Positions 39,795-49,731 of a stretch of 64,000 nucleotides of DNA are shown piece after piece. The translations under genes and the position numbers were made by a program. Position 1 is the stretch's first letter, and every line of letters begins with the position of its first letter. The notes beneath the pieces are model-generated. The model was not told the origin of the DNA. It saw only the letters and a program-made list of their open reading frames with translations, and did no database searches. The DNA is from Monoplex corrugatus. Its lineage: Eukaryota > Mollusca > Gastropoda > Littorinimorpha > Ranellidae. The stretch covers positions 1-64,000 of the forward strand of contig JAPXFY010000253.1 of the NCBI GenBank assembly GCA_030674185.1. Direction: 5' to 3'.

Positions 39795-39798
39795 CGTG
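39509..39798 (+). repeat. (TG)n tract, unit 9
   Basis: GCGCACGCG variant as in unit 7, with the longest uninterrupted final run of the dimer region. Confidence 0.95.
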
Positions 39799-39934
39799 CA
39801 GCGGCGGAAACATGTATGTTAGAAAAATTCATGATAAATGTGAACATGTTCGTTTGAGACAGGCAAGAGACATGTAGATTTAACACTAATCACTTGATCA
39901 CTATGAACTTTCATCACAAATTCTGTTTTAAATA

Positions 39935-40899
39935 CACTACTCAGTTCGCTACTGTTATTTATTTCTCAGTCCAGCCAAATTGTTATGAATTCTTGTTCAG
40001 CTGTAAGTGGGCGATGTTGTGTTAGTGCGAAAATTGCACGGGATTCTCTACTACTGAGCTTGGCCGCAAACGGAAAAGCGGAAACTTTCGAAAAAGGACC
40101 TTGTTTTGGACCGTTCTGCCTGAACACATTGCACAAGCCAGATGGAAAAACCATTATGCACGTGCAAGCACTGCTGTTTATGTGTGAGATGCTGTCTCTT
40201 GCTTGGCTTTATAAGAAGACATTCCACCAGTAGTAGGCCTGATCTGACAATGCCTCCACGACGAAAATTGAGCGAGTTTGAGAGGGGACGAGCTGTTGCA
40301 TGGTTCCAAGATGGTGTTCCCAAGCGAGAAGTGGCCAGGCGACTTCAGGTGTCCATCTCGGTCATTGTCAGACTGATTCAACGCTTCACAGCCACTGGGA
40401 GGGTCCATGAAAGACGCAGATCTGGTCGACCGAAGAAGACAAACCCACGTGAAGATCGTCTCATTGAACGACAAGCCCTGCAGACAAGAACAGCCTCTTC
40501 CAGCATCATTCGAAGGCAGCTGAGGGTGGCTACTAACATCAACATCAGCCAGCAGACCATACGGAACCGGCTTCATGGGATTAACCTCCGTTCTCGTCGC
40601 CCAGCTGTACGGCCACGCTTAACTCCAGCCCATAGGGCAGCACGCCGCGCCTTCTGCAGACGTCACGTGAGGTGGACACGTCAGCAATGGTCCCAGGTCC
40701 TGTTCAGTGATGAATCACGCTTCACCATGAACCACAACGACGGCCGACTGAGGGTCTGGAGGCGCCCAGGGTAACGCTTTATTGACACCACTGTCCAAGA
40801 AAAGGTGACCTTTGGTGGAGGTTCTGTAATGGTCTGGGGGGCCTTCAGCTTCACCACAGAACACCCTTGTATCATGTACAGGGAAACCTGACTGGCCTC
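39935..40899 (+). mobile_element. Tc1-9: 3'-deleted Tc1, fused to PLE-10
   Basis: Third copy of the fused form. The DNA-binding region is open from the ATG (40251) to the TAA at 40772-40774. Ile replaces Phe after HG. No right terminal repeat. Confidence 0.9.
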
Positions 40900-41338
40900 A
40901 AACACCCCAGAGACTACAATGTTCAGAAGTGTCCGATCAGAACAGAATTTCATCATCAGGGACTCTATGACATGCAAAAGCAGAAACCTTATTTACCTCA
41001 TTGACTGTGCCAAATGTGAAGATGTGCAATATGTAGGAGAGACGGGACAGACTCTACAACGCAGGTTCTATGGACACAGATCAAACATCAAAAACACAGA
41101 CGAACACAAGAACACAAGAACAACAAAACCTGACTGCGGCGGGAGAGGGGTGGAGGAAAGAAGGGAAACGCTGGTGGCTCGTCACTTCCAGACCCCTGGA
41201 CACTCCATTGAACACCTGAGAGTCACCGCCATAGAGCTAATCCAAACAGAAGATCCAAACAGGAGGAAAGAAAGAGAAAGGTTTTGAAGACACAAACTGC
41301 GCACCAACTACCCACAGGGATTGAATGTGTGGGACTGA
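40900..41338 (+). mobile_element. PLE-10: endonuclease-only remnant with a nonsense codon
   Basis: Third copy of the Tc1-PLE fusion. The nuclease frame starts in the same way at 40919. It stops at 41285-41287 because the Trp codon of ERERFW is TGA instead of TGG, losing the C-terminal region. This unit closes the dimer region: the Tc1 that follows (Tc1-10) is full length rather than the deleted form. Confidence 0.88.
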
Positions 41339-41379
41339 CTCCAGCCCTTCTCATGGTCCAATCTGCATGGGCTGTGGCT

Positions 41380-41724
41380 GTCGTCATCATCGTCGTCAGG
41401 TGCCCTGCTGCGTGGCGTGGGCGACCGTGGACTTCCGGCCGTCTGTCTCTCGTTGCCCCCGGCGTCTCCCCCACCCTCTTCGTCCCCGGCCGCTCTGCGG
41501 GTCCGTCCGGCGTTCTCTCCCTGGGTATACCTGGTGCTCTCTTTTCCTCCACCTTTCCCATTGTGGTCTGGTGCTCCTCGTGGAGTGGCCTGTGAATGTT
41601 GCTTGTCTTTTCCTGATCTTCCTTGTGAGCGATTTGCTTGTGTCTGCCTCCATCGGGACTGTTTCGTTTGTTTTCTTTGCTGTCCATGGGGCTCTCGACG
41701 TTCTTCTGGGAGACCGCGTTTCGG
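41380..41724 (-). mobile_element. Antisense LINE 3' fragment, unit 10 (15-bp deletion)
   Basis: Has the 15-bp deletion near 41575, plus private C-to-T changes near 41634 and 41663. Confidence 0.68.
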
Positions 41725-41859
41725 CTGCCTGGATCCTGCCCCGACTTTGCTTGCTGACTGTCCACGCCTACTGTGACTGTACAGTGCACTAAGGAAATCC
41801 CGCTCGACGAGACGAGGAAAAAGGAAGGACCTGTTAACACACCTTTTACTTCAGCATGA

Positions 41860-41908
41860 GTGTGTGTGTGGGTGCGCATGTGTGTGTGGGGGTGCGTGTG
41901 TGAGAGTA

Positions 41909-41939
<31 letters not shown>

Positions 41940-42040
41940 TTGTGAGTATGTGAATATGTGTGGGTGTGCATATGTATGCATGTGTGTGCGTTTTAGTAGG
42001 TGTGTGTGTGTGTGAGTGTGTGGAAGTGTGTGCGACTCTG

Positions 42041-42114
<74 letters not shown>
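41860..42114 (+). repeat. (TG)n tract, unit 10
   Basis: Standard landmarks. Confidence 0.95.
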
Positions 42115-42262
42115 CAGCGGCGGAAACATGTATGTTAGAAAAATTCATGATAAATGTGAACATGTTCGTTTGAGACAGGCAAGAGACATGTAGATTTAAC
42201 ACTAATCACTTGATCACTTTTATCATTGATATGAACTTTCATCACAAATTCTGTTTTAAATA

Positions 42263-42289
42263 CACTACGCACAAAAAGTTAAGGATCAC
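42263..42289 (+). repeat. Left terminal inverted repeat of Tc1-10
   Basis: 27 bp, starting CACTACGCAC and ending AAGGATCAC. It pairs with the right end except for the two outermost bases and a one-base length difference in the T run. Confidence 0.9.
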
Positions 42290-42584
42290 TATGAGAAAAC
42301 AGGTGCGTAATAAACTCAGTTCGCTACTGTTATTTATTTCTCAGTCCAGCCAAATTGTTATGAATTCTTGTTCAGCTGTAAGTGGGCGATGTTGTGTTAG
42401 TGCGAAAATTGCACGGGATTCTCTACTACTGAGCTTGGCCGCAAACGGAAAAGCGGAAACTTTCGAAAAAGGACCTTGTTTTGGACCGTTCTGCCTGAAC
42501 ACATTGCACAAGCCAGATGGAAAAACCATTATGCACGTGCAAGCACTGCTGTTTATGTGTGAGATGCTGTCTCTTGCTTGGCTT

Positions 42585-42590
42585 TATAAG
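42585..42590 (+). promoter_or_regulatory. TATA-like box upstream of the Tc1 transposase
   Basis: TATAAG within GCTTTATAAG, 35 nt before the transposase ATG. It is conserved in most array copies. Likely promoter by position; not tested. Confidence 0.4.
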
Positions 42591-42624
42591 AAGACATTCC
42601 ACCAGTAGTAGGCCTGTTCTGACA

Positions 42625-43659
42625 ATGCCTCCACGACGAAAATTGAGCGAGTTTGAGAGGGGACGAGCTGTTGCATGGTTCCAAGATGGTGTTCCCAAGC
42701 GAGAAGTGGCCAGGCGACTTCAGGTGTCCATCTCGGTCATTGTCAGACTGATTCAACGCTTCACAGCCACTGGGAGGGTCCATGAAAGACGCAGATCTGG
42801 TCGACCGAAGAAGACAAACCCACGTGAAGATCGTCTCATTGAACGACAAGCCCTGCAGACAAGAACAGCCTCTTCCAGCATCATTCGAAGGCAGCTGAGG
42901 GTGGCTACTAACATCAACATCAGCCAGCAGACCATACGGAACCGGCTTCATGGGTTTAACCTCCGTTCTCGTCGCCCAGCTGTACGGCCACGCTTAACTC
43001 CAGCCCATAGGGCAGCACTCCGCGCCTTCTGCAGACGTCACGTGAGGTGGACACGTCAGCAATGGTCCCAGGTCCTGTTCAGTGATGAATCACGCTTCAC
43101 CATGAACCACAACGACGGCCGACTGAGGGTCTGGAGGCGCCCAGGGCAACGCTTTATTGACACCACTGTCCAAGAAAAGGTGGCCTTTGGTGGAGGTTCT
43201 GTAATGGTCTGGGGGGGCCTTCAGCTTCACCACAGAACACCCTTGTATCATGTACAGGGAAACCTGACTGGCCTCCGATACCGGGATGAGATCCTTCGAC
43301 CGCTGGCTGTGCCTACACTGCAGCAGATGGGATCGACGGCTGTCTACCAGGATGACAACGCTCGCCCCCACAGGGCAAGGGTGGTCAACGACTTCCTGCA
43401 GCAGTCTGGAGTCAACAGAATGGAGTGGCCAGCATGCAGTCCCGATCTCAACCCGATTGAGATCCTCTGGGATGAGCTGGATCGCAAAGTGAGGAGCAAC
43501 CACCCCCCCCCCCCTCCAAGGGATACCCAACACCTCTACCAGATGCTGCAGGCTGAGTTGCAGGCGCTTCCACAGAGGATCTTCACCAACCTGGTCAACT
43601 CGATGAGGACTCGCTGCGTCGAGTGCCAGAACAGCCATGGCGGTAACACGCATTACTGA
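42625..43659 (+). CDS. Tc1-type DD34E transposase (intact, 344 aa)
   Basis: Cut-and-paste transposase that binds the terminal repeats and inserts at TA. The start MPPRRKLSEFERG matches the usual start of this family; an in-frame ATG at 42517 would add 36 residues without family support. Residues 5-50 form a first helix-turn-helix (REVARRLQVSISVIVRLI), SGRPKK at about 58-63 is the GRPR-like minor-groove motif, and about 66-112 a second helix-turn-helix (ISQQTIRNRLHG). Catalytic residues are Asp154 (FSDESRF), Asp244 (YQDDNARPH) and Glu279 (DLNPIE), with exactly 34 residues between the last two. GGGSVMVWGG lies between them. Length is normal for Tc1. A poly-C run (43503-43514, 12 C) encodes a proline tract, and its length decides the frame of the last 45 or so residues. 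Confidence 0.93.
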   Translation: MPPRRKLSEFERGRAVAWFQDGVPKREVARRLQVSISVIVRLIQRFTATGRVHERRRSGRPKKTNPREDRLIERQALQTRTASSSIIRRQLRVATNINISQQTIRNRLHGFNLRSRRPAVRPRLTPAHRAALRAFCRRHVRWTRQQWSQVLFSDESRFTMNHNDGRLRVWRRPGQRFIDTTVQEKVAFGGGSVMVWGGLQLHHRTPLYHVQGNLTGLRYRDEILRPLAVPTLQQMGSTAVYQDDNARPHRARVVNDFLQQSGVNRMEWPACSPDLNPIEILWDELDRKVRSNHPPPPPRDTQHLYQMLQAELQALPQRIFTNLVNSMRTRCVECQNSHGGNTHY

Positions 43660-43874
43660 ACTTTTGGGAGCATCAGAATGCCCTGTCTTGTGATTTCAAT
43701 GACTTTGGGAAATCAAATTTCGATACGTAACCACTTTGATCAAATGTACACACCAAACGATTGCTCGAAATTGAAGGCAATTGTGTATCGTTATCACTAA
43801 AGCATGGAATTAAATGTTTGCCAAACTTCAACGCATTGGCTTTCTTATTTTGAAAGTTATGAATTTTTGTGCAA

Positions 43875-43902
43875 GTGATCCTTAAACTTTTTGTGCGTAG
43901 CT
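43875..43902 (-). repeat. Right terminal inverted repeat of Tc1-10
   Basis: 28 bp. Read on the minus strand it starts AGCTACGCAC and ends AAGGATCAC. The outer two bases are AG where the left end has CA. Confidence 0.9.
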
Positions 43903-43904
43903 TA

Positions 43905-46900
43905 GCTATGCTTTGTTGTCAGTGGACATTCTGATTTTACTTGAGAAAGACATTAAAGTCGAAAATTTGACCCCTCTACAAGGTGTTCGGCTGTTGTGCA
44001 CAGTAAGAATTATGATTTCCACATGAAGTGAGGAACAGCCTGCATCCCTTCGTGGATCCACCTTGGGACACATAGAGATCTCTGCAATCAGCCATTGTTC
44101 GTCACCATGACCACTCACACTTATCTTCATGCATCCGGTGTTACACCTGGATCTGGCTCACCCAACACAGAGATCGGCCAGAGTGTCAACTTAGCAACTA
44201 AGCTTCAAAGATACCTATCCCACATCAACTTTCTACAAACATGCCAACAAAAGAACCTAACTCCCAATGGTATGAGAATTCGTTTTGCCTCCACAGGCCT
44301 TCCGGAAAGCAACATACTTCACCAAAAAATACACAATGTGATTTCCAGTGCAGACAAGTCCATCATGAAACTTTGCATCAATTTCTACAAGCAAGCTTCA
44401 AAGAACACCCAGGCATCAACAGTAACCACCCTCAGATCTTCCCTACAAGAAGAAGCCTTTCGTGATTTTGTGGCAGACTTGGAAAGAAAAGAAACGAACA
44501 CCAAGACCCACTGTCAACAAACCAAACACAAAAAACTTCTCCAACTTCTGAAGAACAAAGAAAAGCCACAGCAGCAGTCTACATCTCAAAGTCTCAACAC
44601 AACTAAAAGCAATAGGCGCTTCAGAAAGAAACGCAAACAGGTGGAAACTGAACCAGACCAGGTGGTGAATCTGTCTTCAGTTCGACTTTCCGAAGATCAG
44701 GTCAGAGTATTGTCTCTTGGGCCCAAGTTCTGCCCCACCCCAAAAACATACGATGAGCTACAGCTTCTAAACGACATCAAGGAAGGCATAAGGAAAGTTC
44801 GCCTACGCGAGTATTGGTACACAGACAACACACCAACCCAGTTACCGTCAAAGCCCAAGTTCTACAAGAAAAACTTTTGGCAGCCACCCACGGGTAGGGA
44901 TGAAGCCCTGGATGCCTTTAGCTCCACACTTGTAGCACGAGTGACCACCCACACACCCAATCCTCCAAAGAGATGGAACATCTCAAGAGAGAGCCAAAAA
45001 GCCATCTCAGAACTAAAAGACATGGTCAACAACCGCACTCTGCGCATCTCACAGGCAGACAAGGGAGGGGCGATTGTAGTGCAGGACTTCGACCAGTATG
45101 AGAAAGAGGCCTGGAGACAACTCAACAAAGCTGAACACTATGAAGTACTTCACAAGGATCCAACCAAAGAGATAGCTGCAACATCCAATGCTTTCATGGA
45201 AATGCTTCTGAAAGAACAGACAGTGGACCAGAAATGCTACGAATGGGGGAAGGTCGATGAACAAACTGTGAGAACTCACACATTTCACCATCTCCCAAAG
45301 ATACACAAAGATAACCGGACACCTCCAGGGCGACCCATCATCTCTGGCGTTAATGGACCTATGGAGCGGCTTTCCAAGCTCGTAGATGATTCGCTTCAGC
45401 CCATCGTGCAAGCACTGCCATCGTACCTGAGGGATACAACTCACTTCTTGCAGGTGGTGGAGGCCTGGAAAGAAAAAATGGAACCAATACACGAGGACGT
45501 ACTTATCGTCACAGTCGACGTGGTTGCACTCTACCCCGAGCATACCGCATGAGGAGGTTTCAGAATCACTTCAACATATGCTCAAGAACAACAGACATCT
45601 GATCAAAGACGCTCCCAGTACTCCTCTGCTGCTGGACATCGTGAAACATGTCCTCCAGAACAACGTCTTTGACTTCGACGGCCACTTCTTCCGCCAGATT
45701 CACGGAACGGCCATGGGCACACCCATGGCGCCAGCAATTGCAAATCTCTTTATGGGGTGGATCGAAGAACGTCTGCTGCCATCATCCCCTCACCACACTA
45801 GCACAGACCTGTGGCGTCGATTCATCGACGATGTGATCATGCTGTGGATCCATGGAGAAAGAAAACTCAAACATTTCCTGGACTGGCTGAACAAACAGCA
45901 TCCCACCATAAAGTTCACCTCCCACTATGGTCGTACTAACATCCCTTTTCTGGACACATCAGTTAGCATCAAGGATGGACAACTTATCACAGATCTTCAC
46001 AGGAAACCAAGTGACGCTAACATGTACCTTCCCTTCAGATCCAGTCATCCCCGCCACTTGTGTCCGAGCGATACCTCATGGACAGTGCCTGAGAATTAGA
46101 AGGATCTGCTCAGAAGAAGCAACATTTAAGAAGAGGTGCACTGAACTGAGGGATCGCCTGAGAGCACGTGGTTACTCCAACAGCCTGATACAGGCCGCCA
46201 TTGACAGGGTGTCCTCCATCCCCCGAGAATCCACCCTCAAGTACGCCACCAAGCCCAAAGAGAACGCCAACAGAGTACCGTTCATCGTGACCCATAACCC
46301 CAGCCACCCTCCACTGGCTATGTGGCTGAAAGAAGGCACAGCCACGCTCCACACCAGCCGCAGAATGAAAAAAGCGATGCCTGCTCCACCCATGGTAGGA
46401 GAACGAGCCAGCAAAAGCCTCAAAAATATACTCATGCCCTCCTGTCCCCCATTTGCCAAGGTTCAGGGGAATACAGAAGCAGGCTGCAAAAAGTGCACTG
46501 CAAGGAGATGCGTCTTATGCCTCAAACACCTCAGAGACTACAATGTTCAGAAGTGTCCGATCAGAACAGAATTTCATCATCAGGGACTCTATGACATGCA
46601 AAAGCAGAAACCTTATTTACCTCATTGACTGTGCCAAATGTGAAGATGTGCAATATGTAGGAGAGACGGGACAGACTCTACAACGCAGGTTCTATGGACA
46701 CAGATCAAACATCAAAAACACAGACGAACACAAGAACACAAGAACAACAAAACCTGACTGCGGCGGGAGAGGGGTGGAGGAAAGAAGGGAAACGCTGGTG
46801 GCTCGTCACTTCCAGACCCCTGGACACTCCATTGAACACCTGAGAGTCACCGCCATAGAGCTAATCCAAACAGAAGATCCAAACAGGAGGAAAGAAAGAG

Positions 46901-46962
46901 AAAGGTTTTGGAGACACAAACTGCGCACCAACTACCCACAGGGATTGAATGTGTGGGACTGA
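43905..46962 (+). mobile_element. PLE-11: near-consensus Penelope-like element
   Basis: ATG 44107 opens a frame to 45552 (481 codons from this ATG), stopped by the extra C at 45534-45537. Motif B to thumb is read in 45524-46099, the linker in 45927-46628 and the nuclease in 46453-46962. Substitutions shared only with PLE-12 (Met for Thr in the conserved GVNGPT motif; Thr for Ile before DLWRRF) mark units 11 and 12 as sisters. It also has Ile for Thr in the WTHG motif after FIDD. Confidence 0.9.
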
Positions 46963-47003
46963 CTCCAGCCCTTCTCATGGTCCAATCTGCATGGGCTGTG
47001 GCT

Positions 47004-47362
47004 GTCGTCATCATCGTCGTCAGGTGCCCTGCTGCGTGGCGTGGGCGACCGTGGACTTCCGGCCGTCTGTCTCTCGTTGCCCCCGGCGTCTCCCCCACCC
47101 TCTTCGTCCCCGGCCGCTCTGCGGGTCCGTCCGGCGTTCTCTCCCTGGGTATACCTGGTGCTCTCTTTTCCTCCACCTTTCCCATTGTGGTCTGGTGCTC
47201 CAAGTCCCCCTTCCTCGTGGAGTGGCCTGTGAATGTTGCTTGTCTTTTCCTGATCTTCCTTGTGAGCGATCTGCTTGTGTCTGCCTCCATCGGGACTGTC
47301 TCGTTTGTTTTCTTTGCTGTCCATGGGGCTCTCGACGTTCTTCTGGGAGACCGCGTTTCGGC
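47004..47362 (-). mobile_element. Antisense LINE 3' fragment, unit 11
   Basis: Full-length version, same as unit 4. Confidence 0.68.
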
Positions 47363-47496
47363 TGCCTGGATCCTGCCCCGACTTTGCTTGCTGACTGTCC
47401 ACGCCTACTGTGACTGTACAGTGCACTAAGGAAATCCCGCTCGACGAGACGAGGAAAAAGGAAGGACCTGTTAACACACCTTTTACTTCAGCATGA

Positions 47497-47545
47497 GTGT
47501 GTGTGTGGGTGCGCATGTGTGTGTGGGGGTGCGTGTGTGAGAGTA

Positions 47546-47576
<31 letters not shown>

Positions 47577-47671
47577 TTGTGAGTATGTGAATATGTGTGG
47601 GTGTGCATATGTATGCATGTGTGTGCGTTTTAGTAGGTGTGTGTGTGTGTGAGTGTGTGGAAGTGTGTGCG

Positions 47672-47743
<72 letters not shown>
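47497..47743 (+). repeat. (TG)n tract, unit 11
   Basis: Standard landmarks, but the GCG before the final run has become TG, making that run longer and pure. Confidence 0.95.
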
Positions 47744-47891
47744 CAGCGGCGGAAACATGTATGTTAGAAAAATTCATGATAAATGTGAACATGTTCGTTT
47801 GAGACAGGCAAGAGACATGTAGATTTAACACTAATCACTTGATCACTTTTATCATTGATATGAACTTTCATCACAAATTCTGTTTTAAATA

Positions 47892-49527
47892 CACTACGCA
47901 CAAAAAGTTAAGGATCACTATGAGAAAACAGGTGCGTAATAAACTCAGTTCGCTACTGTTATTTATTTCTCAGTCCAGCCAAATTGTTATGAATTCTTGT
48001 TCAGCTGTAAGTGGGCGATGTTGTGTTAGTGCGAAAATTGCACGGGATTCTCTACTACTGAGCTTGGCCGCAAACGGAAAAGCGGAAACTTTCGAAAAAG
48101 GACCTTGTTTTGGACCGTTCTGCCTGGACACATTGCACAAGCCAGATGGAAAAATCATTATGCACGTGCAAGCACTGCTGTTTATGTGTGAGATGCTGTC
48201 TCTTGCTTGGCTTTATAAGAAGACATTCCACCAGTAGTAGGCCTGTTCTGACAATGCCTCCACGACGAAAATTGAGCGAGTTTGAGAGGGGACGAGCTGT
48301 TGCATGGTTCCAAGATGGTGTTCCCAAGCGAGAAGTGGCCAGGCGACTTCAGGTGTCCATCTCGGTCATTGTCAGACTGATTCAACACTTCACAGCCACT
48401 GGGAGGGTCCATGAAAGACGCAGATCTGGTCGACCGAAGAAGACAAACCCACGTGAAGATCGTCTCATTGAACGACAAGCCCTGCAGACAAGAACAGCCT
48501 CTTCCAGCATCATTCGAAGGCAGCTGAGGGTGGCTACTAACATCAACATCAGCCAGCAGACCATATGGAACCGGCTTCATGGGTTTAACCTCCGTTCTCG
48601 TCGCCCAGCTGAACGTCCACGCTTAACTCCAGCCCATAGGGCAGCACGCCGCGCCTTCTGCAGACGTCACGTGAGGTGGACACGTCAGCAATGGTCCCAG
48701 GTCCTGTTCAGTGATGAATCACGCTTCACCATGAACCACAACGACGGCCGACTGAGGGTCTGGAGGCGCCCAGGGTAACGCTTTATTGACACCACTGTCC
48801 AAGAAAAGGTGGTCTTTGGTGGAGGTTCTGTAATGGTCTGGGGGGCCTTCAGCTTCACCACAGAACACCCTTGTATCATGTACAGGGAAACCTGACTGGC
48901 CTCCGATACCGGGATGAGATCCTTCGACCGCTGGCTGTGCCTACACTGCAGCAGATGGGATCGACGGCTGTCTACCAGGATGACAACGCTCGCCCCCACA
49001 GGGCAAGGGTGGTCAACGACTTCCTGCAGCAGTCTGGAGTCAACAGAATGGAGTGGCCAGCATGCAGTCCCGATCTCAACCCGATTGAGAACCTCTGGGA
49101 TGAGCTGGATCGCAAAGTGAGGAGCAACCACCCCCCTCCTCCAAGGGATGCCCAACACCTCTACCAGATGCTGCAGGCTGAGTTGCAGGCGCTTCCACAG
49201 AGGATCTTCACCAACCTGGTCAACTCGATGAGGACTCGCTGCGTCGAGTGCCAGAACAGCCATGGCGGTTACACGCATTACTGAACTTTTGGGAGCATCA
49301 GAATGCCCTGTCTTGTGATTTCAATGACTTTGGGAAATCAAATTTCGATACATAACCACTTTGATCAAATGTACACACCAAACGATTGCTCGAAATTGAA
49401 GGCAATTGTGTATCGTTATCACTAAAGCATGGAATTAAATGTTTGCCAAACTTCAACGCATTGGCTTTCTTATTTTGAAAGTTATGAATTTTTGTGCAAG
49501 TGATCCTTAAACTTTTTGTGCGTAGCT
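47892..49527 (+). mobile_element. Tc1-11: Tc1-type transposon, inactive
   Basis: ATG 48254. The DNA-binding half and FSDESRF are open to TAA at 48776-48778. The G run near 48838 is one base short. The C-terminal half is open in 48871-49284 and ends in the family-normal way, because the proline tract here (CCCCCCTCCTCCA) keeps frame. It has private changes His for Arg (IQHFT), Trp for Arg (TIWNR) and Glu for Val (PAERP). Confidence 0.92.
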
Positions 49528-49731
49528 TAGCTATGCTTTGTTGTCAGTGGACATTCTGATTTTACTTGAGAAAGACATTAAAGTCGAAAATTTGACCCCT
49601 CTACAAGGTGTTCGGCTGTTGTGCACAGTAAGAATTATGATTTCCACATGAAGTGAGGAACAGCCTGCATCCCTTCGTGGATCCACCTTGGGACACATAG
49701 AGATCTCTGCAATCAGCCATTGTTCGTCACC

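Larger units (their letters stand above)
25298..40899 (+). repeat. Higher-order repeat: two dimers of about 7.8 kb
   Basis: The Tc1-PLE fusion junction recurs at 25297/25298, 33102/33103 and 40899/40900, giving periods of 7805 and 7797 bp. Each period holds a short unit (endonuclease only) followed by a long unit with a complete PLE. Markers travel with position in the dimer. Short-unit ends have a Tc1 that lost its inner left terminal repeat and carries a TAA codon. Long-unit Tc1 copies (Tc1-6, Tc1-8) have CAA at that codon and share a roughly 120-bp deletion. This is the higher-order organisation known from satellite DNA, here with transposon-sized monomers. Confidence 0.85.
42263..43902 (+). 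mobile_element. Tc1-10: complete Tc1-type transposon with an open transposase
   Basis: 1640 bp, with terminal inverted repeats of 27-28 bp, TA at both sides (42261-42262, 43903-43904), a TATA-like box, and one uninterrupted transposase gene. It is the only copy in the window with both ends and a complete frame. Its position is the same as in all other array units, so it is there by array duplication, not by a new jump. Confidence 0.94.

Noticed and set aside
42517..42624. Upstream in-frame ATG of the intact transposase
   Set aside because: The added 36 residues have no family counterpart, and the TATA-like box lies downstream of this ATG.
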